This document shows positions 4,186 to 5,753 of a stretch of 5,753 nucleotides of DNA, in pieces. The notes under the pieces were generated by a model, which was not told where the DNA came from, ran no database searches, and saw nothing but the letters and a program-made list of their open reading frames with translations. The stretch spans positions 1-5,753 of the forward strand of contig JAHHUJ010000144.1 of NCBI GenBank assembly GCA_020024075.1, in the 5' to 3' direction. This stretch comes from Psychrobacter sp. Its GTDB lineage: Bacteria > Pseudomonadota > Gammaproteobacteria > Pseudomonadales > Moraxellaceae. The number at the start of each line of letters is the position of its first letter. Position 1 is the first letter of the stretch. Position numbers and translations under genes: made by a program.

Positions 4186-5753
4186 GGCAGCCTCTCAATC
4201 TACCTCTCAACTAGCCACCTTAATCCAAATGGGTAAAGAGCAAGGCTATTTGACTTATGCTGAGGTGAACGACCAACTTCCCGCCTCAATTACCGAAAGC
4301 GACCAAATTGAAGACATCGTTCAAATGCTTACGGATGTTGGTATCAAAATTTTTGAATCAGCACCAGATGCTGATGATATCTTGATGAACGATGGGGCCA
4401 ATGATGATGAAATGGCCACTGATGAAGCCGCCGCTGTATTAGCCGCTGTAGAGACGGAACCTGGCCGTACCACTGACCCTGTACGTATGTATATGCGTGA
4501 GATGGGTACCGTTGACTTATTGACTCGTGAAGGCGAGATCGTTATCGCTAAACGTATCGAAGAAGGTATCCGTGATGTGCAGCACGCTATGGCTTACTGG
4601 CCGGGCACTGTACAATTCATTCTTGATGAATATGATCTGGTTGAAGCTGGTGAGAAGAAGCTTTCTGACGTTATCACTGGCTTTTTAGACCCAGAAGAGC
4701 TTGAGCCTGTTGAAGAAGACGAAGAAAAAGTACCGGTCATCACCACCAAATCAAAAGCGAAAGATGTGGATGATGAAGACGAAGAAGAGGATGAAGAGGA
4801 AGAAGAAGCAGAAGAGGCTGGCGGCTTAGACCCAGAGCTAGTGCGTCAGCGTGTCGAAGAGATTCGTGAGCTATTTGCTACTGCTAAGCAGGCTTTAGAA
4901 GAGTATGGCCGTGGTAGCCCACAAGCTGAAGAGGCCTATGCCAAAATGGCCGATCGCTTTATGCTATTGAAGCTGAATAACCGTATGTCTGATAACGTTA
5001 TGGCCATCATGCACGATGTTTATGATGATGTGCGTAAGCAAGAGCGTCAAATCATGCGTTTGGTTATTCGCCGCGGCAAAATGCCACGTGCAGAATTCCG
5101 TAAGACCTTCCCAAGCAACGAAACCAACGTTGACTGGCTAACCGATCGTCTAAAAGGCAATCCTAAGTTTGCTGATAGCTTAGCTAAAGTGGTGGATGAT
5201 GTGGTGGTATTACAGCGCCGTATCAAAGACCATGAAAATAAACTAGATATGCAAATCAAAGAGATGAAAGAAGTTGCTCGCCGTATGGCCATTGGGGAAG
5301 CAAAAGCTCGCCGTGCCAAAAAAGAAATGGTTGAAGCCAACTTGCGTCTAGTAATCTCTATTGCCAAAAAATACACCAACCGTGGTTTACAGTTCTTGGA
5401 CTTAATTCAAGAAGGTAACATTGGTTTGATGAAAGCGGTAGATAAATTTGAATACCGCCGTGGTTATAAGTTCTCAACATATGCTACTTGGTGGATTCGT
5501 CAGGCCATTACCCGTTCAATCGCTGACCAAGCTCGTACTATTCGTATCCCAGTGCATATGATTGAAACCATCAACAAAATAAACCGTGTGTCACGTCAGT
5601 TACTACAAGAGATGGGCCGTGAACCAACTCCTGAGGAATTAGGCGAACGTTTAGAGATGGACGAAGGCAAAGTTCGTAAAGTCTTGAAAATTGCCAAAGA
5701 GCCCATATCTATGGAAACACCAATCGGTGACGATGAAGATTCACACCTAGGCG
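4175..5753 (+). CDS. rpoD: RNA polymerase sigma factor RpoD (sigma-70), 3' end beyond window
   Basis: RpoD is the primary sigma factor, directing core RNA polymerase to housekeeping promoters. The window holds 526 residues; E. coli RpoD has 613, so about 90-100 residues (rest of region 3.2 and region 4, which reads the -35) lie outside. Region 1.1 spans about 1-80 and region 1.2 about 101-130 (DPVRMYMREMGTVDLLTREG). A non-conserved region at about 131-375 includes a strongly acidic stretch at 197-214 (16 of 18 residues Asp or Glu). Regions 2.1-2.4 at about 385-450 contain the melting and -10 recognition segment (YKFSTYATWWIRQAITR, 431-447). Region 3 begins with IRIPVHMIETINKINR (456-471), and PIGDDEDSHLG (516-526) is the start of the 3.2 finger. 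The ATG has only a weak purine-rich GCGAGA at 4165-4170 ahead of it. No frameshift is seen. rpoD following dnaG is the conserved macromolecular-synthesis arrangement. Confidence 0.97.
   Translation, partial: MTDKAASQSTSQLATLIQMGKEQGYLTYAEVNDQLPASITESDQIEDIVQMLTDVGIKIFESAPDADDILMNDGANDDEMATDEAAAVLAAVETEPGRTTDPVRMYMREMGTVDLLTREGEIVIAKRIEEGIRDVQHAMAYWPGTVQFILDEYDLVEAGEKKLSDVITGFLDPEELEPVEEDEEKVPVITTKSKAKDVDDEDEEEDEEEEEAEEAGGLDPELVRQRVEEIRELFATAKQALEEYGRGSPQAEEAYAKMADRFMLLKLNNRMSDNVMAIMHDVYDDVRKQERQIMRLVIRRGKMPRAEFRKTFPSNETNVDWLTDRLKGNPKFADSLAKVVDDVVVLQRRIKDHENKLDMQIKEMKEVARRMAIGEAKARRAKKEMVEANLRLVISIAKKYTNRGLQFLDLIQEGNIGLMKAVDKFEYRRGYKFSTYATWWIRQAITRSIADQARTIRIPVHMIETINKINRVSRQLLQEMGREPTPEELGERLEMDEGKVRKVLKIAKEPISMETPIGDDEDSHLG

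Noticed and set aside
4771..4816. Very acidic run in RpoD (residues about 197-214) as a possible novel insertion
   Set aside because: E. coli sigma-70 has a comparable acidic stretch at the same place in the non-conserved region between 1.2 and 2.1, so this is typical of gammaproteobacterial RpoD.
5047..5379. 110-codon open frame on the minus strand
   Set aside because: It lies wholly inside rpoD in a strongly conserved coding stretch, and its translation has no recognisable features; it is an antisense shadow.

Overview
The window looks like ordinary housekeeping chromosome from a gammaproteobacterium of the Moraxellaceae, most likely Psychrobacter or a close relative. The basis is AT-rich DNA, a DnaG with long low-complexity linkers, a BamD with a long C-terminal tail, and an RpoD almost identical to enterobacterial sigma-70 across its conserved regions. 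The genus is inferred from protein character and gene order, not from a database search.

Layout, left to right. The first 37 bases are probably the minus-strand start of a divergent gene; rluD is my guess from gene order in related bacteria. Bases 38-346 are a divergent intergenic region with a perfect 11-bp inverted repeat, a consensus -10 box and a striking near-perfect 20-bp palindrome just upstream of bamD. bamD (347-1465, +) encodes the TPR lipoprotein of the BAM outer-membrane assembly complex. A 135-bp gap with a strong inverted repeat leads to dnaG (1601-3796, +), the replication primase. A 378-bp gap (3797-4174) holds what looks like two promoters for rpoD. One resembles a sigma-32 heat-shock promoter and the other is an extended -10 promoter lying inside a palindrome. 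rpoD (4175 to the window end, +) is cut off by the window edge before region 4.

The dnaG-rpoD pair is the conserved core of the 'macromolecular synthesis' operon, which joins primer synthesis for replication to the housekeeping sigma factor. rpsU, the usual first gene, is absent; bamD sits in front instead, with a gap suggesting loose or no coupling. No mobile element, CRISPR array, tRNA or rRNA is visible, and I see no undescribed multi-gene system. The points worth a second look are regulatory (palindromes, competing hairpins, the heat-shock-like promoter and an overlapping upstream ORF) and structural (low-complexity insertions in DnaG and the BamD tail).
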